DNA from: Klenkia sp. PcliD-1-E | GTDB lineage: Bacteria; Actinomycetota; Actinomycetes; Mycobacteriales; Geodermatophilaceae | DNA length: 49,890 nt | NCBI RefSeq assembly: GCF_024124375.1 | Contig: NZ_JAMXRZ010000015.1 | Location: 1-49,890 of the forward strand | Reading direction: 5' to 3' | Shown here: in pieces, positions 9,744 to 19,216 of the stretch | Numbering within the stretch: the stretch's first letter is position 1 | How the letters are laid out: each line of letters starts with the position of its first letter | Notes under the pieces: generated by a model | Seen by the model: the letters and a program-made list of their open reading frames with translations, nothing else | What the model was told of the DNA's origin: nothing | Databases searched by the model: none | Translations under genes and position numbers: made by a program

Positions 9744-10999
9744 CCCAGACCGTCGGCCCGACGTCGGAGCCCGAGGCCGAGTCGGCCACCGCGCAGAAGG
9801 ACAACGCGACCGCCGGTGCCCTCGGCACCAGCGACGTGCGCACGCTGCTGACCCGCAACCTGCGCACCAGCGGCATCTACATCGCCTTCGTGGTGGTCGT
9901 GGCGCTGTTCGCGATCCTGACCGGGGGCACCTCGCTGTCGCCGGGCAACATCACCAACATCATCCTGCAGTACTCCTACATCCTGATCCTGGCGATCGGG
10001 ATGGTCATCGTGATCATCGCCGGCCACATCGACCTGTCGGTGGGGTCCGTGGTCGCGGTGACCGGCGCGGTGTCCGCGGTCGTCGTCATCCGGCACGACC
10101 AGCCGTGGTGGGTCGGCGTCCTCGCCGCCCTCGGCGTGGGCCTGGCCATCGGTGCCTGGCACGGGTTCTGGGTCGCCTACGTCGGCATCCCCGCCTTCAT
10201 CGTGACCCTGGCCGGCATGCTGCTGTTCCGCGGCCTGACCCTGCAGGTGCTGGACAACATCTCGCTGTCGCCGTTCACCGCGGAGTACAGCCGGATCGCA
10301 TCCGGGTTCAGCAACGGGCTCATCGGCGGCAACGGCTACGACGCCTTCACCCTGCTGGTGTTCGCGATCGCGGTGGTCGCCTACGCCTTCGGCCAGTTCC
10401 GCACCCGGCAGACCAACATCCGCTACGGCCAGCAGGTCGAGTCCTTCCCGCTGTTCGTCGTCAAGATCGTCGTGGTCGCGGCCGTCGTCATGGCCTTCGC
10501 CTGGCAGCTGGCGAACGCGCGCGGCCTGCCCTACGTGCTGGTCATCCTGGCCGTGCTGATCCTGGTCTACGGCGTGGTCACCAAGCGCACGGTGTTCGGC
10601 CGGCAGGTCTACGCCATCGGCGGCAACCTGGCCGCGGCGACGCTGTCGGGCGTCAAGGTGAAGGTCGTCAACTTCTGGATCTTCGTCAACATGGGCTTCC
10701 TGGCCGCCGTGGCCGGTGTGGTCTTCTCCTCCCGGTCCAACGGCGCCCAGCCCGGCGCCGGCAACAGCTTCGAGCTGGACGCCATCGCCGCGGCCTTCAT
10801 CGGTGGCGCGGCTGTCACCGGTGGCGTCGGCACGGTCGTCGGCGCCATGGTCGGTGGTCTGCTCGTCGGCGTCATGAGCAACGGCATGCAGCTCATGGGT
10901 GTCGACCAGTCCGTCCAGTCGATGGTCAAGGGCCTGGTGCTGCTGCTGGCCGTGGCCTTCGACGTCTACAACAAGCGCCGGGCCGGCTCCAGCCGCTGA
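9740..10999 (+). CDS. mmsB: Sugar ABC transporter permease (MmsB/GguB type)
   Basis: A 419-residue inner-membrane permease of the BPD_transp_2 (AraH/RbsC) family, with a hydrophilic N-terminal tail of about 45 residues and about ten hydrophobic segments. The segment [18 protein letters not shown] is the conserved family signature near the cytoplasmic coupling region, and [23 protein letters not shown] marks the C-terminal half. The start ATG overlaps the ATPase stop as ATGA. It forms the membrane channel for the sugar delivered by the lipoprotein. The regulator gene begins 33 bases downstream. Confidence 0.94.
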   Translation: MTQTVGPTSEPEAESATAQKDNATAGALGTSDVRTLLTRNLRTSGIYIAFVVVVALFAILTGGTSLSPGNITNIILQYSYILILAIGMVIVIIAGHIDLSVGSVVAVTGAVSAVVVIRHDQPWWVGVLAALGVGLAIGAWHGFWVAYVGIPAFIVTLAGMLLFRGLTLQVLDNISLSPFTAEYSRIASGFSNGLIGGNGYDAFTLLVFAIAVVAYAFGQFRTRQTNIRYGQQVESFPLFVVKIVVVAAVVMAFAWQLANARGLPYVLVILAVLILVYGVVTKRTVFGRQVYAIGGNLAAATLSGVKVKVVNFWIFVNMGFLAAVAGVVFSSRSNGAQPGAGNSFELDAIAAAFIGGAAVTGGVGTVVGAMVGGLLVGVMSNGMQLMGVDQSVQSMVKGLVLLLAVAFDVYNKRRAGSSR

Positions 11000-11031
11000 G
11001 GCCGGGGACGAGGGCCGGGGAGGAGCCAGCG

Positions 11032-12069
11032 GTGTCGACCGACACGCACGGATCCGCCCCGGCCCGCCCGCTCGTGATGAGCGACGTGGCCGCCCGGGCC
11101 GGCGTCTCGCACCAGACGGTGTCCCGGGTGGTCAACGGCCACCCCAACGTCGCCCCGCGCACCCGGGAGCGGGTGCAGCAGGCCATCGAGGAGCTGGGCT
11201 ACCGGCCCAACGCCGCGGCCCGGGCCCTGGTCACCGGGTCCTCCCGGACGATCGGGCTGGTCACCATCGACGTCGACCAGTACGGCCCGGCGCAGACCAT
11301 GATCGGCCTGGAGCAGGCGGCCCGGGCCGCGGGCTACTCGCTGTCGGTGGCCATCCTGGACCGGGCGGGCGGGCTGACCATCGCCGAGGCGGTCGACCGG
11401 TTCGTCGCCCAGTCGGTGGACGCCGTCGTGGTGCACACCGCCGAGGTGCAGGCGCTGGAGGCCCTCGAGCAGGTCGACCCCCCGGTGCCGTTGGTCGCCG
11501 TGCAGATGGGCGGCGAGGGCCTGGGCACCGCGATCACCGTCGGCCAGGAGGCCGGTGCCCAGCTGGCGGTCGACCACCTGCTCGAGCTCGGGCACACCAC
11601 GGTGCACCACCTCGCCGGACCCTCCTACTCGGTCGAGGCGCGCCGGCGCATCCAGGGCTGGCGCACCGCCCTGGCCCGCGCCGGCGCCCCGCCGGGGGAG
11701 CTGTGGCTGGGTGACTGGTGGCCGTCGTCCGGGCACGCCGTGGGGACCGACCTGGCCCGCCGGATCCGGGCCGGGGAACCGATCACCGCGGTCTTCGCCG
11801 GCAACGACCAGATGGCCCTGGGCCTGATGGTCGCCCTGCACGAGCAGGGCATCACGGTCCCCGGCGACGTCAGCGTCGTCGGCTTCGACGACGTGCCCGA
11901 GGCGCCGTACTTCAGCCCGCCGCTGACCACCGTGCGGCAGGACTTCGCCGAGCTCGGCAGGCGCGGCGTCGGGCTGGTGCTCGCCCGCATCGCCGGGGAG
12001 GACGCGGGCTCCGACGAGGTCGACCCGCAGTTGCTCGTCCGGCGCTCCACCGGACCGGTCGCGGGCTGA
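11032..12069 (+). CDS. LacI-family regulator of the arabinose locus
   Basis: A 345-residue LacI/GalR repressor. The N-terminal helix-turn-helix and hinge read MSDVAARAGVSHQTVSRVVN (16-35) followed by the LGYRPNAAARALVTG hinge helix. The remainder is a periplasmic-binding-like effector domain with FAGNDQMALGLM and VVGFDDVPEAPYF signatures near the C-terminus. It lies between the transporter and araBDA, preceded by a GGGGAGGAG ribosome site and starting at GTG. The palindromic sites at 6830-6858 and 12106-12119 have the central CG step and length usual for LacI-family operators, so it probably represses both promoters until arabinose or a metabolite binds. It is unrelated to the E. coli AraC activator. 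Confidence 0.9.
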   Translation: MSTDTHGSAPARPLVMSDVAARAGVSHQTVSRVVNGHPNVAPRTRERVQQAIEELGYRPNAAARALVTGSSRTIGLVTIDVDQYGPAQTMIGLEQAARAAGYSLSVAILDRAGGLTIAEAVDRFVAQSVDAVVVHTAEVQALEALEQVDPPVPLVAVQMGGEGLGTAITVGQEAGAQLAVDHLLELGHTTVHHLAGPSYSVEARRRIQGWRTALARAGAPPGELWLGDWWPSSGHAVGTDLARRIRAGEPITAVFAGNDQMALGLMVALHEQGITVPGDVSVVGFDDVPEAPYFSPPLTTVRQDFAELGRRGVGLVLARIAGEDAGSDEVDPQLLVRRSTGPVAG

Positions 12070-12091
12070 GCCGCGGTCCCCCGGAGGTGTG

Positions 12092-12120
12092 TTCCGAACC
12101 ACCATTGTTAGCGCTAACAT
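12092..12120 (+). promoter_or_regulatory. araB promoter with perfect LacI-type operator
   Basis: TGTTAGCGCTAACA (12106-12119) is a perfect 14-bp palindrome. It overlaps a plausible -10, TAACAT at 12115-12120; TTCCGA at 12092-12097 is a weak -35 at 17-base spacing. The site is 38 bases before the araB ATG, which carries its own AGGAGG. The overlap with the -10 implies repression. Confidence 0.75.
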
Positions 12121-12157
12121 GCTCGACGCGCGGTCGGCGACCGCAGGAGGAGACGGA

Positions 12158-13933
12158 ATGAGCGAGCAGTACGTGGTGGGCGTCGACTACGGCACCCTGT
12201 CCGGCCGGGCGGTCGTCGTCCGGGTGTCCGACGGGGCCGAGCTGGCCAGTGCCACCCACCCCTACGCGCACGCCGTGGTCGACCGGCAGCTGCCCGGCAC
12301 CGGCGAGCAGCTGCCGCCCGACTGGGCGCTGCAGGTGCCCTCGGACTACGTCGACGTGCTGCGCACCGCGGTGCCCGCCGCTGTCCGGGACGCGGGGGTC
12401 GACCCGGCCGACGTCGTCGGCATCGCCACCGACTTCACCGCCTGCACGATGGTGCCGACCACCGCCGACGGCACGCCGCTGTGCGAGCTGCCCGAGTTCG
12501 TCGGCCGCAAGCACGCCTACGTCAAGCTGTGGAAGCACCACGCCGCCCAGCCGCACGCCGACCGGATCAACGCCCTCGCCCACGAGCGCGGGGAGGCCTG
12601 GCTGCCCCGGTACGGCGGGCTGATCTCCAGCGAGTGGGAGTTCGCCAAGGGCCTGCAGCTGCTCGAGGAGGACCCCGAGGTCTACGCGGCCATGGGCCAC
12701 TGGGTCGAGGCGGCCGACTGGATCGTCTGGCAGCTGTGCGGGGAGTACGTCCGCAACGCCTGCACGGCCGGCTACAAGGGCATCCGGCAGGACGGGGACT
12801 ACCCCTCGCGCGACTACCTGGCCGCGCTGAACCCCGACTTCGCCGGCTTCGTCACCGACAAGCTCGACCACCGCATCGGCGAGCTGGGGGAGCGGGCCGG
12901 GGGGCTGACCCGGGAGGCCGCCGGCTGGACCGGCCTGCCCGAGGGCATCGCGGTCGCGGTCGGCAACGTCGACGCGCACGTCACCGCGCCCGCCGCGCAG
13001 GCCATCGAGCCCGGCCAGATGGTCGCCATCATGGGGACCTCGACCTGCCACGTGATGAACGGCGACACCCTGGCCGAGGTCCCCGGCATGTGCGGGGTCG
13101 TCGAGGGCGGCATCACCGCGGGCCGCTACGGCTACGAGGCCGGCCAGAGCGGCGTCGGCGACATCTTCGGCTGGTTCGTCGACACCTCGGTGCCGCCGTC
13201 CTACGTGCAGGCCGCCGGGGAGCGCGGGGTCAGCGTGCACCAGCTGCTCACCGAGCTGGCCGCCCAGCAGGAGGTCGGCGAGCACGGCCTGGTCGCGCTG
13301 GACTGGCACAACGGCAATCGGTCGGTGCTGGTGGACGCCGAGCTGTCCGGGGTCGTGCTCGGCCAGACCCTGGCCACCCGCCCGGAGGACACCTACCGGG
13401 CGCTGCTGGAGGCCACCGCCTTCGGCACCCGCACCATCATCGAGGCCTTCGAGGGGTCGGGCGTGCCGGTCACCGAGCTGGTCGTGGCCGGCGGGCTGCT
13501 GAAGAACACCTTCCTCATGCAGCTGTACTCCGACGTCTGCCGCCGGCCGCTGTCGGTCATCGACTCCGACCAGGGCCCCGCGCTGGGCTCGGCCATCCAC
13601 GCCGCCGTCGCCGCCGGCGCGCACCCCGACGTCCCGGCCGCCTCGGCCGCGATGGGCAAGGTGCGCCGGGCGGTCTACACCCCCGACGACGAGCGTGCCG
13701 ACCGCTACGACGTGCTGTTCGCCGAGTACCGCCGGCTGCACGACTTCTTCGGCCGGGGCGAGGACCAGCCCGGCGGCGGCAACGACGTGCTGCACCGGCT
13801 GCGCGCCCTCCGCCGGGACGCCGCCGCCCGCCGCGCCGGCGGCCCGGGCGCCGGAGCCACCACCGCCACCCCCGTCGCGCCCGAGGTCGAGGCGCCCGCG
13901 ATCGAGGAGACCCCCGATGTGCTCGGCGTGTGA
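12158..13933 (+). CDS. araB: L-ribulokinase
   Basis: A 591-residue FGGY-family carbohydrate kinase that phosphorylates L-ribulose to L-ribulose 5-phosphate. The N-terminal phosphate loop VGVDYGTLSGRAVVV (residues 6-20), GTSTCHVM near the middle and the ATP-site stretch AGGLLKNTFLMQLYSDV are typical of ribulokinases. The ATG at 12158 is chosen because AGGAGG sits 7 bases upstream and the operator lies before it. The last 40 or so residues form an alanine/proline-rich tail not normally needed for activity. The araD start lies 17 bases inside its 3' end, giving translational coupling. Confidence 0.95.
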   Translation: MSEQYVVGVDYGTLSGRAVVVRVSDGAELASATHPYAHAVVDRQLPGTGEQLPPDWALQVPSDYVDVLRTAVPAAVRDAGVDPADVVGIATDFTACTMVPTTADGTPLCELPEFVGRKHAYVKLWKHHAAQPHADRINALAHERGEAWLPRYGGLISSEWEFAKGLQLLEEDPEVYAAMGHWVEAADWIVWQLCGEYVRNACTAGYKGIRQDGDYPSRDYLAALNPDFAGFVTDKLDHRIGELGERAGGLTREAAGWTGLPEGIAVAVGNVDAHVTAPAAQAIEPGQMVAIMGTSTCHVMNGDTLAEVPGMCGVVEGGITAGRYGYEAGQSGVGDIFGWFVDTSVPPSYVQAAGERGVSVHQLLTELAAQQEVGEHGLVALDWHNGNRSVLVDAELSGVVLGQTLATRPEDTYRALLEATAFGTRTIIEAFEGSGVPVTELVVAGGLLKNTFLMQLYSDVCRRPLSVIDSDQGPALGSAIHAAVAAGAHPDVPAASAAMGKVRRAVYTPDDERADRYDVLFAEYRRLHDFFGRGEDQPGGGNDVLHRLRALRRDAAARRAGGPGAGATTATPVAPEVEAPAIEETPDVLGV

Positions 13934-14639
13934 CGGCCCGACGTCGGCCCGGCTGACCGTCCGCGCCGCGGCCGGCGAGGAGCGCGGCACCCACCGCGAG
14001 CAGCGCGAGCACGTCGCCGCGCTGCACGGGCTGCTGGTCAGCAACGGCCTGGTCACCTGGACGGCGGGCAACATCAGCGAGCGGGTGCCCGGCGAGGACC
14101 TGTTCGTGATCAAGGGCAGCGGCGTCGACTACGCGGGGCTCACCTGGGAGGGCATCACCGTCTGCGACCTGGACGGCGTGGCCGTGGACGGCGTCCGCGG
14201 GCCCTCGAGCGACACCGACGCGCACGCCTACGTCTACCGGCACATGCCGGAGGTGAACGGCCAGGTGCACACGCACAGCACCTACGCCGCAGCCTGGGCC
14301 GCCCGCGCCGAGCCGGTGCCGTGCGTGCTGACGGCGATGGCCGACGAGTTCGGCGGTCCGATCCCGATCGGCCCCTTCGCGCTGATCGGGGACGACTCGA
14401 TCGGCCGCGGCATCGTCGACACCCTGTCCGGCCACCGGTCCCCGGCGGTCTTCATGCAGAACCACGGGGTCTTCACCATCGGGCGCTCGGCCCGGGCCGC
14501 GGTCAAGGCCGCGGTCATGGCCGAGGACGTGGCCCGGACCGTGCACATCGCCCTGCAGCTCGGTACCCCGGTCCCCATCCCCCAGGCCGACGTCGACGCC
14601 CTGTACGAGCGCTACCAGAACGTCTACGGACAGAAGTGA
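13917..14639 (+). CDS. araD: L-ribulose-5-phosphate 4-epimerase
   Basis: A 240-residue class II aldolase/epimerase that converts L-ribulose 5-phosphate to D-xylulose 5-phosphate, feeding the pentose phosphate pathway. Visible family residues include GNISER near 45, [12 protein letters not shown], the HTH zinc pair in [13 protein letters not shown], and the later QNHGVFTIG that supplies the third histidine ligand. The start ATG follows GAGGAG and overlaps araB by 17 bases. Its sequence around NHGVF is somewhat closer to general class II aldolases than to E. coli AraD, but position between araB and araA settles the assignment. Confidence 0.92.
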   Translation: MCSACDGPTSARLTVRAAAGEERGTHREQREHVAALHGLLVSNGLVTWTAGNISERVPGEDLFVIKGSGVDYAGLTWEGITVCDLDGVAVDGVRGPSSDTDAHAYVYRHMPEVNGQVHTHSTYAAAWAARAEPVPCVLTAMADEFGGPIPIGPFALIGDDSIGRGIVDTLSGHRSPAVFMQNHGVFTIGRSARAAVKAAVMAEDVARTVHIALQLGTPVPIPQADVDALYERYQNVYGQK

Positions 14640-14647
14640 GCAGCCAG

Positions 14648-16156
14648 ATGAACAGCCCGTTCCCGGACCAGGAGATCTGGTTCCTCACCGGCAGCCAGGA
14701 CCTCTACGGCGAGGAGACGCTGCAGCAGGTCGCCGAGCAGTCCCAGCGGGTCGCCGCGGCCCTCGACGGCGCCGCCGCCGTCCCCGTGCGGGTCGTCTGG
14801 AAGCCCGTGCTCAAGGAGCCGGCCGCGATCCGGCGGGTCATGGGCGAGGCGAACGAGTCCGCGGCCTGCGTCGGCGTCATCACCTGGATGCACACCTTCT
14901 CCCCGGCCAAGATGTGGATCGCCGGGCTGGACGCGCTGCGCAAGCCCCTGCTGCACCTGCACACCCAGGCCGACGCCGCCCTGCCGTGGGCGACGATCGA
15001 CATGGACTTCATGAACCTCAACCAGGCCGCCCACGGCGACCGGGAGTACGGCTACGCGCTGACCCGGCTGCGGGTGCCCCGCACCACCGTCGCCGGGCAC
15101 GCCGACAACCCCGCCGTGCAGGCCCGGGTCGGCGGCTGGGCGCGTGCCGCCGTCGCCGCCGCCGAGGCCCGCTCGCTCAAGCTGGCCCGGTTCGGCGACA
15201 ACATGCGCAACGTCGCGGTCACCGAGGGCGACAAGGTCGAGGCGCAGCTGCGCTTCGGCGTCTCGGTGAACACCTACGGCGTCAACGACCTGGTCGCCGT
15301 CGTCGAGGCCGTCGCCGACGCCGAGGTCGACGGGGTGGTCGCCGAGTACCTGGACCTGTACGCGGTCGCCGAGGACCTGCGCCCGGGCGGCGACCGGCAC
15401 GACTCGGTGCGCTACCAGGCCCGACTCGAGGTGGCGCTGCGCCGGTTCCTGACCGACGGCGGGTTCGGTGCCTTCACCACCAACTTCGAGGACCTGGGCG
15501 CGCTGCGCCAGCTGCCGGGCCTGGCCGTGCAGCGGCTGATGGCCGACGGCTACGGCTTCGGCGGCGAGGGCGACTGGAAGACCTCGGCCCTGCTGCGGGT
15601 GCTCAAGACCGCGGGCCGCGGCCTGCCCGGGGGCACCTCGTTCATGGAGGACTACACCTACGACCTGTCCGCCGACACCCCGAAGATCCTCGGCGCGCAC
15701 ATGCTCGAGGTCTGCCCCACCATCGCCGGCGAGCAGCCCTCCCTCGAGGTGCACCCGCTGGGCATCGGCGGCAAGGAGGACCCGGCGCGCCTGGTGTTCT
15801 CCGCCGCCCCCGCGGAGGGCGTCGTCGTCGGCTGGGCGGACCTGGGCGAGCGGTTCCGCTGGGTGGCCAACGAGATCGACGTCGTCGAGCCCTCGCAGCC
15901 GCTGCCCAACCTGCCGGTCGCGCGTGCCGTGTGGGAGCCCCGCCCGGACTTCGCGACGTCCACCGAGGGCTGGCTGACCGCGGGCGGTCCGCACCACACG
16001 GTGCTGACCACGCAGCTGACGACGGCCGAGCTCACCGACCTGGCCGACGTGTTCCGCACCGAGCTGGTGGTCATCGACGCCGACACCACCCGGCGCAGCC
16101 TGGCCAAGGAGCTGCGCTGGTCGGCGGCCTACCACCGGCTGGCCCAGGGGCTGTGA
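14648..16156 (+). CDS. araA: L-arabinose isomerase
   Basis: A 502-residue enzyme, the family's usual length, which interconverts L-arabinose and L-ribulose using a divalent metal. Metal and catalytic residues are all in place: E307 in [13 protein letters not shown]334 in [11 protein letters not shown]351 in [10 protein letters not shown] and H449/H450 in GGPHHT, matching the E. coli set E306, E333, H350 and H450. It begins [15 protein letters not shown], the standard N-terminus. Last gene of the araBDA block, starting 8 bases after araD and ending at a strong bidirectional terminator. Confidence 0.97.
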   Translation: MNSPFPDQEIWFLTGSQDLYGEETLQQVAEQSQRVAAALDGAAAVPVRVVWKPVLKEPAAIRRVMGEANESAACVGVITWMHTFSPAKMWIAGLDALRKPLLHLHTQADAALPWATIDMDFMNLNQAAHGDREYGYALTRLRVPRTTVAGHADNPAVQARVGGWARAAVAAAEARSLKLARFGDNMRNVAVTEGDKVEAQLRFGVSVNTYGVNDLVAVVEAVADAEVDGVVAEYLDLYAVAEDLRPGGDRHDSVRYQARLEVALRRFLTDGGFGAFTTNFEDLGALRQLPGLAVQRLMADGYGFGGEGDWKTSALLRVLKTAGRGLPGGTSFMEDYTYDLSADTPKILGAHMLEVCPTIAGEQPSLEVHPLGIGGKEDPARLVFSAAPAEGVVVGWADLGERFRWVANEIDVVEPSQPLPNLPVARAVWEPRPDFATSTEGWLTAGGPHHTVLTTQLTTAELTDLADVFRTELVVIDADTTRRSLAKELRWSAAYHRLAQGL

Positions 16157-16161
16157 GACCT

Positions 16162-16192
16162 CGGGGCGGGCCGCCGTGCGCGGCCCGCCCCG
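16162..16192. terminator. Bidirectional terminator after araA
   Basis: A perfect 13-bp GC stem (16162-16174 with 16180-16192) and a 5-base loop sit between the convergent araA and DUF4383 genes. A second outer pairing (GACCTC/GAGGTC) extends the structure on both sides. Confidence 0.75.
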
Positions 16193-16199
16193 GGTGAGG

Positions 16200-16898
16200 T
16201 CAGCTGTACTGCATCCAGACCCGGCGACGGCCGGCCTTGGTGCGCTCGTGGCTCATGGCCTCGACCCGAGCAGCCTGCTCGGGGGTGGCCCGGTGCTCGG
16301 CGACGGCGATCTCCGCCGCCCGGATCTCGGCCTCGGCCCGGCGCTCCTCGGGGGTGCGGGCCGGCAGCTCGGGCTCCTCGGTCAGCGGCTCGACCCCGGC
16401 CTCGAGGTTGGCCCGGTAGGGGTTGTCGGACGGCAGGTTGCCGCTGACCCGGCCGTAGAGACCCACGGTGAGCAGCAGCAGGCCGACCACGATCGAGAAG
16501 ATCACGTTCGACATCTGGAAGGCCAGCACGTTGAGGCTGGTGTTGAGCACGAACAGGTGCCAGAAGGCCGACAGCAGGAACGCGGTGCCCACGCCGGTCT
16601 CCACGATGCTGGCGACCCGTCCGCCCTTGGCCGCCCCGGCGACGAGCACGACGGCGGTGACCAGCGAGATGGTCGACAGCAGGCCGTTGGAGGACAGGCC
16701 GGCCACCTGGCCGCCGTCGGTGGAGAAGTAGTCCAGGCCCCCGACGAAGCCCAGGATGCCGAAGACCGCGAGGACGGCGGCCACGGTGAAGGCGCCGAGC
16801 CGGTGCACGGCTTTCACCCGGCGGGCGGTGGGGGTCTCGACGACGTCCTCGTGCAGACGCGGAGGGGTCCGGGTGGGGCGGGTCGGTGTCGTGGTCAT
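16200..16898 (-). CDS. DUF4383 membrane protein
   Basis: A 232-residue protein with four predicted membrane helices between about residues 30 and 150, then a charged cytoplasmic tail rich in Glu, Ala and Arg. The helix pattern with RRVKAVHRLGA at the front, GLDYFSTDGGQVAGLSSNGLLS between helices 1 and 2, and FWHLFVLNTSLNVLAF matches the actinobacterial DUF4383 family, whose function is unknown. The ATG at 16898 is supported by GGAGG seven to eight bases upstream. It is monocistronic; its 3' end meets the ara terminator. Confidence 0.82.
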   Translation of the reverse strand: MTTTPTRPTRTPPRLHEDVVETPTARRVKAVHRLGAFTVAAVLAVFGILGFVGGLDYFSTDGGQVAGLSSNGLLSTISLVTAVVLVAGAAKGGRVASIVETGVGTAFLLSAFWHLFVLNTSLNVLAFQMSNVIFSIVVGLLLLTVGLYGRVSGNLPSDNPYRANLEAGVEPLTEEPELPARTPEERRAEAEIRAAEIAVAEHRATPEQAARVEAMSHERTKAGRRRVWMQYS

Positions 16899-16981
16899 GG
16901 GGGAGCCTCCTGGCGCTCGTGTCTGAACGACAGCCCGCCCACTACCCCGGGCCCGGCCCGCTGTAACCACGGTTTACGCCG

Positions 16982-17009
16982 GGTGAGGACCTAGGTCCCG
17001 GTCCTCACC
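16982..17009 (-). terminator. Terminator hairpin of the tetR-gdx unit
   Basis: A perfect 10-bp stem GGTGAGGACC/GGTCCTCACC with an 8-base loop; one arm overlaps the TetR stop codon at 17005-17007. The remaining bases up to the DUF4383 start (16899-16981) presumably hold that gene's promoter; no clear elements are seen. Confidence 0.6.
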
Positions 17010-17583
17010 AGCGCCGGCGCCGGCTCAGCAGCTCGGCCACGGCGTCCTCGGTCGCGGCTCGGGCGCCGCCCCCGCCCTCCACCAGGGCCGACAGCGCCGT
17101 GCCGTCGGCCAGCGCCACCAGCCGGGCCACGGGCACCTCGCGGTGACCGCCGCGCGCGAGCACCTGCGCCAGCAGCTGGTCCACCCGGGCCCGGGTGGCG
17201 GCCAGGACCGGCCGCAGCGCCGGGTGCCGGCCCGCCGCCAGGAAGCGTTCGTAGTGCGCCTGCAGCTGCTCGTCGGTCTGCCGCCCGGCGCCGAGCAGCA
17301 CGTCGAGGACGACCACGGCGGTGTCGTGGGTGCTGCGGCGCCCGGTGGGGAGGGCCGCGACGGCCGCGGCCGCCGCGGTCGTCTCGGTCTCCCCGACCCG
17401 GGTCACCGCGGCCACCAGCAGGTCGCCGAGGGCGCGGAAGTAGTAGGTGGTCGCGGCCAGGGGCACCCCGGCCGCCGCCGCGACCGCCCGGTGCGAGACC
17501 GCATCGGGGCCGTGGTCGGCCACCAGCTGCGCCGCGGCGGCCACGATGGCATCCCGGCGGGCCTCCCCCTTGGGCGTGGTCAC
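17005..17583 (-). CDS. TetR-family regulator beside an SMR exporter
   Basis: A 192-residue TetR protein. Its N-terminal helix-turn-helix reads VADHGPDAVSHRAVAAAAG (22-40) followed by PLAATTYYFRALGDLLVAA, the recognition helix and helix 4 region. The C-terminal ligand domain is alanine-rich and short. It starts at GTG one base after the exporter stop, so exporter and regulator form one transcript. The probable operator is the dyad at 17944-17961 upstream of the exporter, which would make this an autoregulated efflux unit; the ligand is unknown. Confidence 0.87.
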   Translation of the reverse strand: MTTPKGEARRDAIVAAAAQLVADHGPDAVSHRAVAAAAGVPLAATTYYFRALGDLLVAAVTRVGETETTAAAAAVAALPTGRRSTHDTAVVVLDVLLGAGRQTDEQLQAHYERFLAAGRHPALRPVLAATRARVDQLLAQVLARGGHREVPVARLVALADGTALSALVEGGGGARAATEDAVAELLSRRRRW

Positions 17584-17584
17584 C

Positions 17585-17911
17585 TCAGTGCGCCGACGAC
17601 GGGGCCAGGTTGAGGCCGACCACGCCGGCCACGATGAGCAGGATCGACAGGATCCGCACGGTGCCGACCGGGTCGCCGAGCAGCACCATGCCCACCACGG
17701 CGGTCCCCGCCGCACCGATGCCCGTCCACACCGCGTACGCGGTGCCCACCGGCAGGTCGCGCAGCGCGGTGGTCAGCAGGGTGAAGCTGATGCCGGCGCA
17801 GACGACGAAGGACAGCGTCCACCAGAGCCGGCTGAAGCCCTCGGAGTTCTTCAGCGACACCGCGAACGCCGTCTCGAACAGACCGGCCACGACCACCAGC
17901 ACCCAGGCCAC
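17585..17911 (-). CDS. sugE: SMR exporter, Gdx/SugE guanidinium type
   Basis: A 108-residue four-helix small multidrug resistance protein. The essential membrane glutamate is E13 in AGLFETAFAVSLK. The stretches GFSRL and LPVGTAYAVWTGIGAAGTA follow the SugE/Gdx pattern closely rather than that of EmrE. Gdx proteins export guanidinium in exchange for protons as antiparallel dimers, so guanidinium is the likely substrate. The GTG start at 17911 has GGGAGGAGG upstream. In many bacteria this gene sits under a guanidine riboswitch; none is recognisable here, and a TetR gene follows instead. Confidence 0.88.
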   Translation of the reverse strand: MAWVLVVVAGLFETAFAVSLKNSEGFSRLWWTLSFVVCAGISFTLLTTALRDLPVGTAYAVWTGIGAAGTAVVGMVLLGDPVGTVRILSILLIVAGVVGLNLAPSSAH

Positions 17912-17943
17912 GACGGCCTCCTCCCACTCGGATCTGCACAACC

Positions 17944-17992
17944 GTACCGGAAAAACGGTACAGGCGTACAGGTTGGCCCGCTCGCCTACGGT
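17944..17992. promoter_or_regulatory. Divergent control region: TetR-type dyad and aldO -10
   Basis: GTACCG-N6-CGGTAC (17944-17961) is a perfect inverted repeat about 33 bases upstream of the SMR start and is the natural candidate site for the co-encoded TetR protein. For the divergent alditol oxidase, TACGGT at 17987-17992 is a TANNNT -10 lying 6 bases before its GTG, implying a leaderless message. The dyad falls about 38-55 bases upstream of that GTG, near the -35 zone, so TetR might affect both genes. Confidence 0.6.
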
Positions 17993-17998
17993 GGGGAC

Positions 17999-19216
17999 GT
18001 GGAACAGGACTGGGCCGGCACGCACACCTACACCGCACGGGTGCTCCGCCCGCGCAGCACCGACGAGCTCCAGCAGGTCGTCCGGGACGCCCCTAGGGTG
18101 CGCGCGCTGGGCACCCGGCACACCTTCAACGGGCTGGCGGACTCACCCGGCATCCTGGTCGACCTGACCGCGCTGCCGGACCGCGTGGACGTCCGCCCCG
18201 ACGGCACGGTCGCGGTGACCGCCGGCACCACCTACGGGGCGCTCGCTCGCGAGCTGCACCGGCAGGGCCGGGCCCTGCACAACCTGGGATCGCTGCCGCA
18301 CATCTCCGTCGGCGGGGCGGTGGCCACCGGCACGCACGGCTCCGGCGATCGCGCCGGCGCGCTGGCCACCGCGGTCCGGTCCCTCACCCGCATCGGGCCG
18401 GACGGCGAGGCCGTCGAGGTGACCGGGGACGACGTCGCCGCCCAGGCCGTGGCGCTCGGCTCGACCGGGGTGGTCACCGAGCTCGTGCTGGCCACCGAAC
18501 CCACCTACGACGTGCGCCAGGACGTCTACCGCGGTGTCCCGCTCGCCGAGGTGACCGGGGGGCTCGGCGCCGGTGACAGCGTGAGCGCGTTCACCCGCTG
18601 GGACGGTGCCGCCGACCTCTGGGTCAAGACCCGGCTGCCCGCCGACGCCCCCGACGAACTGCTCGGCGTGCCGCGCGACCCGGACAGCCGGGACCGGATC
18701 ACCGACGAGATCGTCGGGAACGTGACCCCGCAGGGCGGCGTCCCCGGCCCGTGGCACGAGCGGCTGCCGCACTTCCGGCACGACGCCACCCCCAGCAACG
18801 GCGACGAGGTGCAGTCGGAGTTCTTCCTCGACCGGGCCGACGCCGCGGCCGCCGTCGAGGCGGTGGCCGGGGTCGGCGACCGCATCCGCGAGCACCTGGT
18901 GGTCAGCGAGCTGCGCACGGTGGCCGCCGACGACCTGTGGCTGTCGATGGCGCACGGCCGGGACTCCCTGGCGGTGCACTTCACGTGGCGGCGGACCCCC
19001 GGCACCCTCGCCGAGGCGGTGCCCCTGGTCGCCGAGGTGCTGGCGCCCTTCGGTGCCCGGCCGCACTGGGGCAAGGTGCACCCGCTGCGCGCGGCCGGGC
19101 TGGCCGGCGTCGTGCCCTGCCTGGACCGGGCCCGGGAGCTGTTCGACTCCCTCGACCCCGAGGGCGTGTTCGCCTCGCCGGCCGTGGTCGCGCTGGGGGT
19201 CCGCTCAGGCCGGTGA
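17999..19216 (+). CDS. aldO: Alditol oxidase (FAD-linked)
   Basis: A 405-residue flavoprotein of the vanillyl-alcohol-oxidase fold. LGTRHTFN places H41 at the residue that carries covalent FAD in Streptomyces alditol oxidase (His46 there). [17 protein letters not shown] is the second FAD-binding segment. [26 protein letters not shown] and ARPHWGKV carry the substrate-site residues, including the lysine near the flavin. It oxidises sugar alcohols such as xylitol or sorbitol at C1 to the aldose with release of hydrogen peroxide (family knowledge). The GTG at 17999 is set by the TACGGT element 6 bases upstream. Its 3' end overlaps the convergent arcA gene by 12 bases. Confidence 0.9.
   Translation: MEQDWAGTHTYTARVLRPRSTDELQQVVRDAPRVRALGTRHTFNGLADSPGILVDLTALPDRVDVRPDGTVAVTAGTTYGALARELHRQGRALHNLGSLPHISVGGAVATGTHGSGDRAGALATAVRSLTRIGPDGEAVEVTGDDVAAQAVALGSTGVVTELVLATEPTYDVRQDVYRGVPLAEVTGGLGAGDSVSAFTRWDGAADLWVKTRLPADAPDELLGVPRDPDSRDRITDEIVGNVTPQGGVPGPWHERLPHFRHDATPSNGDEVQSEFFLDRADAAAAVEAVAGVGDRIREHLVVSELRTVAADDLWLSMAHGRDSLAVHFTWRRTPGTLAEAVPLVAEVLAPFGARPHWGKVHPLRAAGLAGVVPCLDRARELFDSLDPEGVFASPAVVALGVRSGR

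Noticed and set aside
17912-17998. Guanidine riboswitch upstream of the Gdx-type exporter
   Set aside because: Only one dyad is seen; the paired ACGR-loop hairpins or the CCGGACGAGG-type core of known guanidine aptamers are not visible. A protein operator explains the dyad better.
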